NCBI GenBank assembly: GCA_017541825.1 | Contig: JAFXYJ010000012.1 | Span: 1-49,057 of the forward strand | DNA from: Oscillospiraceae bacterium | GTDB lineage: Bacteria > Bacillota > Clostridia > Oscillospirales > Oscillospiraceae | DNA: 49,057 nucleotides | Direction of reading: 5' to 3' | Shown: positions 8,790-18,446 of the stretch, piece after piece | Numbering within the stretch: the first letter of the stretch is position 1 | Layout of the letters: the number at the start of each line of letters is the position of its first letter | The notes under the pieces: model-generated | Seen by the model: only the letters and a program-made list of their open reading frames with translations | Databases searched by the model: none | What the model was told of the DNA's origin: nothing | Program-made: the position numbers and the translations under genes

Positions 8790-11700
8790 ATGAACCGTTA
8801 TATCCGGAAAATGCTCCGGCGAAGCATCCGATCCTCCCTGGGGCGGTATCTGGCCATCCTCGCCATCGTGGCGCTGGGCGTCGGCTTCTTCGCGGGACTC
8901 AAAAGCTCCATGCCCGCCATGCTCTCCACGGCGGACGACTATCTGCGCGCGCAGCGCTTCCAGGACTTCCAGCTCCTGTCCACTCTGGGCTTCACGCCCG
9001 AGGACGTCCGGGCCTTCCGGGAGCTCGACGCCGTGGAGGAGGCCGAGGGCGCCTGGTTCGTCGACGCCGTGGCCGAGGCCGACGGCGTCAGCGGCGCATG
9101 GCATTTCATGTCGCTGACCGAGCGCGTCAGCGTACCGTATCTGACCGCCGGGCGTCTGCCCGAGGCGCCGGGAGAATGCCTGGGCGACGAGAGAGTGTTC
9201 GAGCGCGGCGACATCGGCCGGACGGTGACGATCAGCCCCGACAACGACGCCGACACGCTGGACCTGCTCAGCCGGGACAGCTATACCGTCGTCGGTCTGG
9301 CCCGTTCGCCGCGCTATATCAGCGACGACCGCGGCAGCACCTCCCTCGGCGCGGGCAGCGTCGAGGGCTTTGTCATCCTGTCCCCCGCGGGCTTCTCCGC
9401 CGAGGCCTACCATGAGATACTGCTCTGGTGCGGCCTGCCCGGGGCGATCTATTCGGAGGAATATTCCGCCGCCCGCTCGCGGACGGAGCCGGAGATCAAG
9501 AGTCTGCTCAACCGCCGCGGCGCCCTGCGCAGAGCCGGGCTCTGGGCGCAGGCGGAGGACGAGCTGGAGGAGGCCCGGGTCGAGCTCGACGCGGGCTGGA
9601 TCGCCTACGCCGAGGGCAGGGACGAATCGGACCGGAAGCTTGCCGACGCCCTGGCGGAGCTGAAGGACGCCCGCGCCGAGCTCGACGACGGCTGGGATGA
9701 ACTGGAGAAAAACTGGAAAAAACTCGAGGACGGCATGGCCGAGGTCCGGGACGGACTGGACGAGATCGCGGAGAACCGCCGGACGCTCGACGGGAAATCG
9801 GAGGAGATCGAGGACGGATACGCGCAGATAGAGGCGGCCCGCGCCGAGCTCGCCCCGGCGATCGCCCGGCTCGACGCCGCGCAGGCCGAGCTCGATGCCG
9901 GCTGGGCGCAGCTTGCCGAGGGCGAGCGGCAGACGGCGGAATACCGTCAGATGTTCGAGGAAGCGAACCGGGAACTCAATGAACGAGAACAGGAGCTGCG
10001 CGATCAGATCGCGGCCGACGACGCGGCCAGATACCTGGCCCTCGAGGACTACTATGCCGCCGAGCTGTTCTCCCGGGGCGAGGTGGAGCGCATCCAAAAC
10101 AGGATCGACGCCCTCGAGGACACGGAGGAGAACGCCGAGACCCTCGCGGCTCTGCGCGAGCAGCTCGCCCGGGCGCAGGCCGCCCACGACGCGGCGCAGG
10201 CCGCCCTCGCGGCGGCGGAGGAGAGCTACGTCCCCGACGCGTCGAGCCTCATTGCGGCGGACGATGTGATCGCCGAGCTCCACGAGCGCGCCGCCGGGAT
10301 CGAGGCGCAGCTCACCGCCGCCGAGACGGAGCTGGCCGCGACGAGAACGCAGCTGGAGGCCGCCCAGGCCGAGCTGGATGCCGGCCGCGCTCCGGTGGCC
10401 GCGGCCGCAGCGGAGCTGGACGCCAATGAGGCGCAGCTCAAGGCCGGGGAGGAAGAGATCCGAAAGGCTCGCGGGAAGCTCGACGCAGCGGAGAAGAAGC
10501 TCAAAAAGATCCAGGACGAATATCCGGGCAACCTCCGGAAGCTGGAGGACGCCCGGGCCGAACTGGAAGACGGCGAAGCGGAGCTGGCCGACGGCTGGCA
10601 GGAGTATGAGGACGGAAAGGCGGAGGCGGCCCAAAAGCTGCGCGACGCGAAGCAGGAGCTCCTCGACGGCGAGACCGAGCTTGCCGACGCCCGGGCCGAG
10701 CTGGAGGATACGCTGGCTCTGGAGGTCTACACCCTCGACCGCAGCACCATCGCCGGATATGTGACCTTTGAAAACGACACGACCATCATCGACGCCATTG
10801 CCGACGCCTTTCCCGTGTTCTTCGCGCTGATCGCGGCGCTGGTATGCGTGACCACGATGACCCGCATGGTCAACGAGGAGCGCACGGTCATCGGCACCAT
10901 GAAGGCCATGGGCTATTCCGGCGGGGCCATCATGAGCAAATACCTGGCCTACGCCGGTTCCTCCGCGCTGCTGGGCTGCGTGGCAGGCTATTTTCTGGGG
11001 ACCCGGGTCATCCCCTATGTGGTTTCGCTGGCCTACGGCATCATGTATACCACCGCGGCGCTCGAATACTATTTCAACCCCTGGATGTACGCCGCCTGCA
11101 TGGCCGCGGCGGTGCCCGGGGCGCTGTTCGTGACCTGGCTGGCCTGCCGCCGCGAGCTGGCCGAAAAGCCGGCGGAGCTGATCCGTCCCAAGGCGCCGGG
11201 CAGCGGACGGCGCGTCCTGCTGGAATACGTCACGCCGCTGTGGGACCGGCTGTCGTTCCTGTCCAAGGTCACGCTGCGCAACGCCTTTCGTCACAAGGTG
11301 CGCGTGCTGATGATGCTGCTGGGCATCGGGGGGTGCACGGCGCTGCTCGTGACGGGCTTCGGCGTTCTGGATTCGCTGTCCGACCTGTCCAAATACCAGT
11401 ACGAGGAGATCTTCCTCTACGATCTGGCGGTCACTCTCGAGCCGGAGGAATTCGCTTCCGACGCGGCCGCGGAGAGCCTGTGGGCCGGCGGGGCCGGGCG
11501 CTCGGCCATGTGCTTCCAGGACCCGGTGACGATGAGCGCGGGCGGCCTGGAAAAGAGCACGCGCGTCGTGGCCGCCGACGGCGACGCGCTGCGGGAGCTG
11601 ATCGATCTCCACAACAAAAACGGCGCGGTGGCCTGGCCCGACCCCGGGGAAGCGGTCATCACGCAGAAGCTCGCCGACCGGCTGGCGCTCCGTGTCGGCG

Positions 11701-12359
11701 ACCCCGCCCGGCTGCGGCTGGACGACGGGACCGAGGCGGCCGTCACCGTGACGGGGATCTGCGACAATTACCTGAGCCATTACGTGTATGTCGACGCGCG
11801 CACCGTGGGCTCGCCCCGGAACAACACGGCGCTGCTTCGCGCCGCCGAGGGCGCCGACGCCGACCGGCTGGCCGCGCGTCTCCGCGCGGAGGACGGCGTG
11901 AGCTATGTCACGGTCACCGCCAGGGAGCGGGAGACCATGGAGCAGTCCATGGCCAGCCTCGATATCGTCGTGTTCATGCTGATCATCTGCTCGGGGATCC
12001 TGGCCTTCATCACGCTCTACAACCTGACCAACATCAACATCATGGAGCGCACAAGGGAGATCGCCACCGTGAAGGTGCTGGGCTTCTATCCCGGCGAGAC
12101 CGCCTCGTATATCCTGCGGGAAAACCTGCTGCTGTCCTTCCTGGGAGCCGCCGCGGGGATGGAGCTGGGACGGCAGTTCCACCGGTTCGTCATGGGCCTG
12201 GTGGACGTGGAGTCCCTAACCTGCGAGGTGCGCATCCTGCCGGTGAGCTATCTGTGGTCCTTCCTGATCACGCTGGCCTTCGCCGCGTTCACCAACTGGG
12301 TCATGCGCTTCAAGCTCGAAAAGGTGGATATGGCCGAGTCGCTCAAATCCGTGGAGTGA
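8790..12359 (+). CDS. FtsX-like ABC permease with a very long extracellular coiled coil
   Basis: The 1189-residue product has a first transmembrane segment (about 19-37) and a periplasm-like region with MacB_PCD character. A long Glu/Ala/Leu-rich segment follows (about 250-645), full of repeated ELxDAxAEL, ELDAGW and ELEDG patterns and predicted to form coiled coil. It then has an FtsX domain (about 665-800, ERTVIGTMKAMGYS), a second outside domain and a final FtsX domain with ERTREIATVKVLGF. The fused arrangement of two FtsX modules resembles large Gram-positive permeases that work as a single chain with one ATPase. The substrate is unknown; the coiled coil could span the cell wall or hold a partner protein. 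A terminator follows 45 bases after the stop. Confidence 0.88.
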   Translation: MNRYIRKMLRRSIRSSLGRYLAILAIVALGVGFFAGLKSSMPAMLSTADDYLRAQRFQDFQLLSTLGFTPEDVRAFRELDAVEEAEGAWFVDAVAEADGVSGAWHFMSLTERVSVPYLTAGRLPEAPGECLGDERVFERGDIGRTVTISPDNDADTLDLLSRDSYTVVGLARSPRYISDDRGSTSLGAGSVEGFVILSPAGFSAEAYHEILLWCGLPGAIYSEEYSAARSRTEPEIKSLLNRRGALRRAGLWAQAEDELEEARVELDAGWIAYAEGRDESDRKLADALAELKDARAELDDGWDELEKNWKKLEDGMAEVRDGLDEIAENRRTLDGKSEEIEDGYAQIEAARAELAPAIARLDAAQAELDAGWAQLAEGERQTAEYRQMFEEANRELNEREQELRDQIAADDAARYLALEDYYAAELFSRGEVERIQNRIDALEDTEENAETLAALREQLARAQAAHDAAQAALAAAEESYVPDASSLIAADDVIAELHERAAGIEAQLTAAETELAATRTQLEAAQAELDAGRAPVAAAAAELDANEAQLKAGEEEIRKARGKLDAAEKKLKKIQDEYPGNLRKLEDARAELEDGEAELADGWQEYEDGKAEAAQKLRDAKQELLDGETELADARAELEDTLALEVYTLDRSTIAGYVTFENDTTIIDAIADAFPVFFALIAALVCVTTMTRMVNEERTVIGTMKAMGYSGGAIMSKYLAYAGSSALLGCVAGYFLGTRVIPYVVSLAYGIMYTTAALEYYFNPWMYAACMAAAVPGALFVTWLACRRELAEKPAELIRPKAPGSGRRVLLEYVTPLWDRLSFLSKVTLRNAFRHKVRVLMMLLGIGGCTALLVTGFGVLDSLSDLSKYQYEEIFLYDLAVTLEPEEFASDAAAESLWAGGAGRSAMCFQDPVTMSAGGLEKSTRVVAADGDALRELIDLHNKNGAVAWPDPGEAVITQKLADRLALRVGDPARLRLDDGTEAAVTVTGICDNYLSHYVYVDARTVGSPRNNTALLRAAEGADADRLAARLRAEDGVSYVTVTARERETMEQSMASLDIVVFMLIICSGILAFITLYNLTNINIMERTREIATVKVLGFYPGETASYILRENLLLSFLGAAAGMELGRQFHRFVMGLVDVESLTCEVRILPVSYLWSFLITLAFAAFTNWVMRFKLEKVDMAESLKSVE

Positions 12360-12403
12360 CCGGCACCGTCCCGGCTGCGCGGAGAAAAGGCAGAATAAAC
12401 ACA

Positions 12404-12438
12404 GGGCCGCGGCTTTCGCCGCGGCCCCCTTTGTTTTT
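12404..12438. terminator. Terminator between convergent genes
   Basis: GGGCCGCGG (12404-12412) pairs with CCGCGGCCC (12419-12427) over a short loop, followed on the plus strand by CCTTTGTTTTT. It ends the ABC operon and may also serve the convergent secreted-protein gene. Confidence 0.8.
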
Positions 12439-15220
12439 CCTTTTTTACTTGAACGTTACCTTGACGCTGAGGGTCGCGTTGGGCTTGGCCGTCTCGTTGC
12501 CGAGCAGCCGGACCTGCAGCTTCACCGTCGCCGCCTTCGTCGTCGTGATCTTGTCGCCGTAGTACGCGATGGCATACCGCCCGTTCCCGAGATCCTTCAG
12601 CTCGAACAGCGGCAGGCCCTGCTTGTCCTTCGGGGATACCAGCACCACCTCGGCGATCCCCGCCAGCGTGCCGTCCGGCAGCGTCAGCACTACCTCGCCC
12701 CGGCTGTACCGATCCGTCTTGAGCAGCGTCACCGTCTTCACGCTCTGGCTCACCTTCGCCTTGCCCTGGACCACCTTCAGCGTCACCGCCTTCGATGTTG
12801 CGCCGGCCACGCTCGCCCTCACGCTGAACTTGTCCGCGTGGGAGACCCCGGACCCCGACGCCGGCGAGATCACATACTTCCCGCCCTCGACACTGATATC
12901 AAAGCGGTCCGTCACGTCCTCGCTGACCTTCTTCTTCGCCGCGCCGTCGTAGGTCCGCAGGATCGTCAGGTCCTCCGGCGTCAGCGTGTGCGTATAGCTG
13001 TTCTTCACCGTCGGCGTCAGCGTCACCTTCGTGCCGGGACGCAGCACGTCGATCTTCCCCGCCGCCTTGAGCGTCACCGACACCGCCGGCGTTGTGGCAG
13101 AGCGCTTCACCGTGAACGTCACCGTCTTCGCCGCCGGCGCGGGACCGCCGTAGTCCGCGCTCACCGTCGCCGTGTACTTGCCCGGCTCGGCATCGATCGC
13201 CGTGAGCGTGAACACGTTCCCGCTCTGGCGGATATTGAACCGCCCGGATACGTCCTCCGTACCGCCGGACAGCCGCACCGACGTCAGGCTCAGCGCCGCC
13301 TCGCCCGTGTGGTAGTTCTTCATCGCCGCCGTGATCGTCACCGGGCTCTCCGGGATCGCCAGATCCATCGTGCCCTTCGCCTTCAGCGTCAGTGCCACCG
13401 CCTTGCTGTCCGCCAGCGTCTTGACCGTGAACGACGACTCTTTACCCAGCACGCTCAGGACCACCTTGTAGGTGTGCGCCTTGCCGTCGACGTACGGCGC
13501 GGTCACAACGGCGCCCGAACCGGTCAGCACTACGTTGAGCACCTCGCCGTTGGCGTAGGTCTTCTTGCCCTCGGTGATCCGGCTGACGGTCACCTCCTGC
13601 CCCGCGAACGACGCCGGCTTCAGTGTCCATGCCGTCGTGGCGCTGTCCGATGTGCCCGGCTTGAGCGTCAGCGTGCCCGGCTTGAAGGTCATCTTCGGCG
13701 CCGTGCTCTTCGCGCTCACCTCCACCGTCACGTTCCGCCGCACGGCCCAGCCCTCCGCCGTCACCAGCAGATACACCTTGCCGCTCTTCTTCGCGCCTTG
13801 ATCGCCAATGTAGATAAGGCGATTGCTCAGCATGTCCCACATGAGCCACGGAGGGAGAGGTTTGTTCGGATCAGGTTCAACGCTTTCCACGTTCCCGCCG
13901 GTAAATGTAACTTTCTGGATATCTGTGTAATAGCTGTTGAACGCTATCTTCTTCGCGGTGATCTTCGGCTCGGTCTTCTTCACGGTCAGCGTCAGCGCCG
14001 CCGTCTCGAACACCCTCCCGTCCACCGTTACCGCGATGGTCGAGGTATAGCTGCTCTTGAGGCTCGCGTGGCTCTCCATCGCCGCCCGGGTCGGGATCAC
14101 CTCCAGCGTCCGGTCATCCGCCACGCGCAGCGCGAACAGGCTCTTTGTTTCACCGTCCGTAAACTCCGCGCCCTCGATGGCCACACCCGCGTCAGCCGCA
14201 GGCTCCGGCGTGGGCGTCACCGCAGCACGCTTTTTGTTGTTCTGCGTCAGCTCCGGGATCACCTGGATCCGCGTGTACTCCGTATGGAACAGCTCCGTCG
14301 TGGCCTTCGTCGAGGTCAGACGCACGCCGCTCACGCCGTTGGCTTCCGCCGCCACGTCGTCCGCGATCGGGTGCTCACCCTCGCCCTCCACTACGTCCAC
14401 CCGGCAACGGGCCGCGTAAGTCGTGCCGTCCACGATCAGTTCAGCACTGATCCACGCAGAGCCTTCTCTCAGCGCTGTGACGGTACCGTCCGCTGTAACC
14501 GAAGCCACAGAGGAATCGCCTTCTACGCTCCACGTCAGCAGCGGAGCGTATACCTTCGGGGTGACAGCCGCCTGGATACTCGTGCTCTCCCCAACGGGAA
14601 GAACGACATATTCCTGCGTGAGCTCGATAATGACGGGCACAGCCTCGTCAGGATATTTGTCCCCGGCCACGGTTTGCATACCGGAATAATCGCCCCGGCC
14701 CCGAACCGTGACTGTCACGACATCTTTTTCATCTTCGATCGAGAGCAGATAGTCCTGCTCCTCCGTCAGTTCGACGCCGTCATAGACAACACATACACGG
14801 TATCGCCCGCCGACGAACTGCTCCACCGTGATCGCCGCATTCGTCAGGCTCTTGTGTGAGGCGCCGTAAACGCGCGCACAAGCTCCGGCTGCATTCACAC
14901 GCGGCACATAATTGATCGTGAGTGTACCGGCGGCGTCCGCGTTGAACTGCGCGATGTACAACAGGTCCTCAGCATTCAGAGACGCCGGCTCCTCATCTCC
15001 GGTCGTCACCAGAAACACATAAGGCGCGCCGGGCAACAGACCGCTGAAGCGGGCTAAAGTGCCGTTGTCCTCCGCGGGCAGATACATTGCCAGCGGTTCA
15101 AAAACATATTCGTCCTGATTCACGTCGGGATCTTCGACGGATCCGGATCCTTCCATGGTCCCCGGATCAGTGTTTGCATTAAAATCGGGTTCCGAATCGG
15201 GAATTGCCGCGGGGTCGCTC

Positions 15221-15381
15221 ACCGGCTCCGCTGCGGGTTCGTCGATTGGCTCCAGATCGGTGATCGGCTCGGGATCGTTCTCCGGCTCCGCTGCAGGTTC
15301 GTTAACCGGCTCCGGATCGGTGATCGGCTCGGGATCATTTTCCGGCTCCGCTGCGGGATCATTGACCGGCTCCGGATCCGT
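15221..15381 (-). repeat. 60-bp tandem repeat in the acidic/proline linker
   Basis: About 2.6 units with an exact 60-base period: GGCTCCGCTGC recurs at about 15224, 15284 and 15344. They encode a 20-residue DPEP/NEPAAEPEN unit. The copies differ by a few substitutions, so copy number may vary. Confidence 0.85.
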
Positions 15382-15564
15382 CGACTCCTCCGGCAAATCC
15401 GGCATCAGGTCCTCGGCAGGCGCCAGTCTGTCTTCAGGCTCATTCCCCATACTCGTCGGGCCGGCAGAGTTGTAATGAATGGTGGCGGAAGTGAGATAAT
15501 CGTTGTTAGAACCTATAATTATTTCGTCCCACTGTGCCGAAGTCCCGGAATAATACACATCTGA

Positions 15565-15972
15565 TAACTTGGAGCATTTATTAAATGCATACTGTCCTAT
15601 GCTTGTCAAGCTATCTGGCAGTACTATTGTCGTCAAACCATAACATTCATCAAACGCCAACAACTCAACTATTGTCACCCCAGAAGGTATTTCGATTGTC
15701 GTTAGCTTAGAGCAACCATGAAACGCATAGTTACCTATGCTTGTCAAGCTATCCGGCAGTTTTATCGTCGTTAAACCAATGCAGTTATAAAACGTTTGAT
15801 CCTCAATTTTAGTCACGCCAGAAGGAATCTCTATTGTTTTTAAACTTGTACAAGCTCCGAACGCATTCTTACCTATACTTGTCAAACTATCCGGAAGATC
15901 TATCGTTGTCAATCCTCGGCAGCCAGAAAACGTTCTATCCTCTATCGTTGTTATTCCAAAAGGTATCTCTAG
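15565..15972 (-). repeat. 138-bp LRR repeat cassette, AT-richer than surroundings
   Basis: The segment TTGTCAA(G/A)CTATC recurs at 15603, 15741 and 15879, an exact 138-base period encoding two 23-residue LRR units. One sampled 60-base line has about 42% G+C, clearly below the neighbouring coding sequence. This suggests a separate origin for this cassette. Confidence 0.8.
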
Positions 15973-16478
15973 TCAGAGGTATCCGTGGCAAGAAAATCCT
16001 GGAACTCCTGCGTGTAATACCGGCTGATATACTGCTCGGACAGCGGTTCCCGGGTCTCCGCGTCAAGCAGATACGCGCCGAGGACGAAGTATTCCGGCAT
16101 CTGATCGATCTCAATATTGACCTCGGCAGCCTCGTCCCCGGCGGCAACGGCTGTGTGGCCGGAGCCGAGCATTTGTGTCCCTTCCTCAGGGTATACCGCC
16201 ACAACGAGTTCGGAGGCGCGGTCTGTAGAGAGTTCCACCGTCGCATGTGTTCCCGTCACGGCGATATCTGTAACAGAACTGGTGAAGCCACTCTCAGAGG
16301 CGTCCGCACTCTCTATCGTGTGCGTCATCAGTTTTCCCAGAGAGGTGGTCCCCTCCATGGAATAATCATCGGATTTGATTTCTGCCGGTTGGTCGTCTTC
16401 TGTTGCCAGTACATTCACCGGCAGCAGAGAGAACACCAGCACCAGCGCGAGGAACAAAGACAAAGCACGCTTTTTCAT
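15969..16478 (-). pseudogene. N-terminal part of the frameshifted secreted protein (signal peptide and first domain)
   Basis: The frame starts MKKRALSLFLALVLVFSLLPVNVLA, a clear signal peptide with likely cleavage after NVLA. About 140 residues of an unrecognised domain follow, with EYFVLGAYLLDAETREPLSEQYISRYYTQEF near its end. That segment resembles the linker seen before LRR or Ig-like regions in clostridial surface proteins. It stops at TAG (15969-15971), immediately beside the point where the LRR frame opens (15972). The start at 16478 has GGAGGGG ten bases upstream; an ATG eight codons earlier would put that ribosome site inside the gene. Alone it would be a small secreted protein, but the adjoining frame makes a broken large gene more likely. 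Confidence 0.72.
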
Positions 16479-16535
16479 GACGCTACCCCTCCGAATGCGC
16501 ATTTGACACCAAAAAATAGATACATTGACAATTTT

Positions 16536-16564
16536 AGTATATCTTGTCTGCCTGCAAACCGCAA
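16536..16564 (-). promoter_or_regulatory. Promoter of the secreted-protein gene
   Basis: On the minus strand TTGCGG (16564-16559) and TATACT (16541-16536) are separated by 17 bases, about 60 bases before the start at 16478. Confidence 0.6.
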
Positions 16565-16610
16565 GAGATTTACAGCGAACAAGAAACGAGCTCGCTTAGC
16601 TGCCGTTATA

Positions 16611-16621
16611 GTTTACATAAT
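16611..16621 (-). repeat. ATTATGTAAAC motif, copy 1
   Basis: Exact 11-mer on the minus strand, lying 16 bases beyond the terminator of the O-acetylation operon. Confidence 0.7.
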
Positions 16622-16636
16622 CCATCAGATAAACAC

Positions 16637-16668
16637 AAAGAGCTCCGGACGAATGTCCGGAGCTCTTT
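16637..16668 (-). terminator. Terminator of the O-acetylation operon
   Basis: A perfect 14-base stem AAAGAGCTCCGGAC / GTCCGGAGCTCTTT with a GAAT loop lies 15 bases after the lipoprotein stop. The minus-strand continuation is TGTGTTTATC. Confidence 0.85.
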
Positions 16669-16682
16669 GCGTTTGATGCGCT

Positions 16683-17075
16683 TTATTCGCAGTAGTATAC
16701 GGTTTCCGTGCCGTCGGGCATCACCAGCGTGTACACTGTGAAGCCCTCGTACTCGAGCTGCCCGTCCTTGCCGCCGGTGACCAGGCAGCTGGGGGTGTAA
16801 TCGCTGCTGATCGGCTGGCCGATGAGGTCGTAAAGCTCCTCCACCGGCTGGCCTTCCATGGCCAGGATCCGGGCCACGAGAGTGGCCGTGTCATCCGCCG
16901 CAGGCGTTTCGGTCGCCGTCGGCGCCTCGGCGGGCGCGGCCGTCGCGGTGGGCGCGGGCGTATCTGTGGCCGCCGGCGCGTCGGTGGCGGCGGGGGCGGC
17001 CGACGACGAGCCGCCGCAGCCCGCCAGGGCGAGGATCAGCAGCGCGGCCAGCACGAGAACGATCGTTTTTTTCAT
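16683..17075 (-). CDS. Small lipoprotein of the O-acetylation operon
   Basis: This 130-residue product begins MKKTIVLVLAALLILALAGCGG, a lipoprotein signal with lipobox LALAGC (lipidated Cys at about 20). A long Ala/Thr/Pro spacer (about 24-62) would carry the short C-terminal domain away from the membrane. That domain (about 63-130) contains LIGQPISSDYTPSCLVTGGKDGQLEYEGFTVYT. I do not recognise the domain; it resembles small lipoproteins common in Clostridia. TAGGAGG precedes the start. It lies 30 bases after the DHHW-protein gene and before a strong terminator, so it is the last gene of that operon and may assist surface polymer modification. No enzymatic role can be assigned. Confidence 0.82.
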   Translation of the reverse strand: MKKTIVLVLAALLILALAGCGGSSSAAPAATDAPAATDTPAPTATAAPAEAPTATETPAADDTATLVARILAMEGQPVEELYDLIGQPISSDYTPSCLVTGGKDGQLEYEGFTVYTLVMPDGTETVYYCE

Positions 17076-17103
17076 TTGCAGGGTTCCTCCTAAAACGCGA
17101 TAT

Positions 17104-17114
17104 GTTTACATAAT
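17104..17114 (-). repeat. ATTATGTAAAC motif, copy 2 (overlaps a stop codon)
   Basis: Exact 11-mer on the minus strand supplying the last codons ATT ATG and the TAA stop of the DHHW-protein gene. Confidence 0.7.
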
Positions 17115-18434
17115 ACAATCCAGCATCACGAGGCTTCCGCCGCTGAAATAGACCGCGGAGAGCGTGGAAAAACCCTCCGGCATAGTGACGGAAAAGCCGT
17201 CCGGCAGCGGCACGGCCTCGTAAACGGCGCCGTCCGCGAGGATCCAGACCGGCGAGTCGTCATCCGGCAGGACGTCTGTGAACGTCCCGCGCAGCGACAC
17301 AGATCCGTCGGCCGCGGCCCGGCGTTCCGCCTGGATCCGACCGGCCGGGACGGCGCCCTCGATCAGCGCGGCGTCCCGTTCCGCGGCGGGCAGCGTGGGC
17401 GGATACGTGTTCAGATACCGCAGGTTCCGCTCCACCAGCTCGACGATCATCACGCCGCCGTCGGCCATCGGCGAGGGGTCAAAATCGGTCTTCCGGGAGA
17501 AGACAGCCTCGGAAAAAGCCTGCGCCATGAAGGGATACAGGTTCCGGCCGAAGGAATCCCGGTACATCAGCAGTGCGCCCTCGCCGCCGCCCTGAGTGCG
17601 GATCGTGATGCTGTTGGCGTTGGCGGTGTCGGCGGTGAAGCCGAACCCCGGGGCGTAAACCTGATCGGCGTCGAGGTCCAGGCCCGCGGGGCAGAGCATC
17701 TCATAGAGATCGCCCCGGTGCTCGCCCGCGGCAAAGGGCCCGGCGAAGAACGCGCCGTCCCGGCCGAGGGCCGCGAGCAGGCTGTCCGCGGCCAGCGCCG
17801 CACCCTTGCCGTTCCAGTGGCTGTCCGTGGGGAAGTACAGCGTTTCGGGCTGTGTACGGAAGGCCTCAAATAGGTTTACATAATTTACACCCATATCCGC
17901 GAGCAGGGCCGCGAGGGACTCGGCGTTCGTCGGCGACGAAGCGCGGGGGTATGCGGGCATGGCGTCGTCATACAGCGAGTTTTTGTTCGGCGCGACCGTG
18001 AAAAGGAAGCGGCCGTCCCGGCGCTCGACGGCCTCCTGCAGGAGGAACAGCGTCCGCGCCGCGCACCAGAGCTCCCGGTCGGTCATCGGCGCGGCGCCGG
18101 TGTAGTCGTCCAGGGTCGGCGCGTAATAGAGCCAGCCGTCACCGCCGAGGAGTACGTCTTCGGTCACGGAGGTGCGCAGCAGCGCCGCGTTGAGCCGCGC
18201 CCAGGCGGTGACGCACTCCTGCCGCAGGTAAAACCGGTCGTTGACGTAGTCCGCCAGCCCGGAAAGATAATCGCCGTTGAGGGTGCCGTCCCGGTTTTTC
18301 AGCGACGGCCGGACGGCGAGGACCTCGTTGGCGCCGGCCTTTGCCCCGCCGGTGACCGCCAGGCCGACCAGAGGCGTGAGACACCCGGCGAAAAACACGA
18401 GGGAGAAGAGGATGCAGACAAGTCGTTTCTTCAT
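17106..18434 (-). CDS. DHHW/AlgX-AlgJ-like protein, O-acetyltransferase partner
   Basis: The 442-residue protein has an N-terminal membrane anchor (MKKRLVCILFSLVFFAGCLTPL, about 1-25). An SGNH-like extracellular domain follows: GGDGWLYYAP, a catalytic-type FPTDSHWNGKG segment, and MYRDSFGRNL, typical of DHHW and AlgX/AlgJ families. With an MBOAT partner, these proteins take acyl groups passed across the membrane and place them on surface polysaccharide or teichoic acid. The MBOAT gene ends 12 bases upstream on the same strand, which supports a two-protein system. The last third is beta-rich and not recognised; it may bind polymer. The stop codon lies within the recurrent 11-mer, and another copy sits inside the coding sequence at 17874. 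Confidence 0.85.
   Translation of the reverse strand: MKKRLVCILFSLVFFAGCLTPLVGLAVTGGAKAGANEVLAVRPSLKNRDGTLNGDYLSGLADYVNDRFYLRQECVTAWARLNAALLRTSVTEDVLLGGDGWLYYAPTLDDYTGAAPMTDRELWCAARTLFLLQEAVERRDGRFLFTVAPNKNSLYDDAMPAYPRASSPTNAESLAALLADMGVNYVNLFEAFRTQPETLYFPTDSHWNGKGAALAADSLLAALGRDGAFFAGPFAAGEHRGDLYEMLCPAGLDLDADQVYAPGFGFTADTANANSITIRTQGGGEGALLMYRDSFGRNLYPFMAQAFSEAVFSRKTDFDPSPMADGGVMIVELVERNLRYLNTYPPTLPAAERDAALIEGAVPAGRIQAERRAAADGSVSLRGTFTDVLPDDDSPVWILADGAVYEAVPLPDGFSVTMPEGFSTLSAVYFSGGSLVMLDCIM
17874..17884 (-). repeat. ATTATGTAAAC motif, copy 3 (inside a coding sequence)
   Basis: Exact 11-mer on the minus strand within the DHHW gene, encoding part of GVNYVNLFEAF. It could be coincidental codon use, since this peptide is plausible for the family. 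Confidence 0.6.
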
Positions 18435-18446
18435 ATCGCCGTCCCC

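Larger units (their letters stand above)
12445..15972 (-). pseudogene. C-terminal part of a frameshifted secreted LRR/Ig-repeat surface protein
   Basis: This frame stays open for 1176 codons but lacks a credible start; it joins the upstream signal-peptide frame (15969-16478) only through a one-base shift at 15969-15972. It first encodes BspA-like leucine-rich repeats (LTTIxLPDSLTSIGxxAF), about 3.5 repeats of 46 residues. An acidic/proline linker of PEPVNEPAAEPEND type follows (about residues 180-280 from the shift). The remainder is a series of beta-rich repeats, including one Big_2-like unit (TWSVEGDSSVASVTADGTVTA) and several units ending in KTVTF or KAVALTLK. No LPXTG sorting signal or membrane anchor is visible at the end. 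Such proteins are usually surface or secreted adhesins. If the base shift is a sequencing error the gene is intact. Confidence 0.75.

Noticed and set aside
8757-12182. 1141-codon minus-strand open frame
   Set aside because: It is antisense to the permease and arises from its high third-position G+C.
15200-15400. CRISPR-like array
   Set aside because: The 60-bp periodic units are contiguous and in-frame with coding sequence, without unique spacers.
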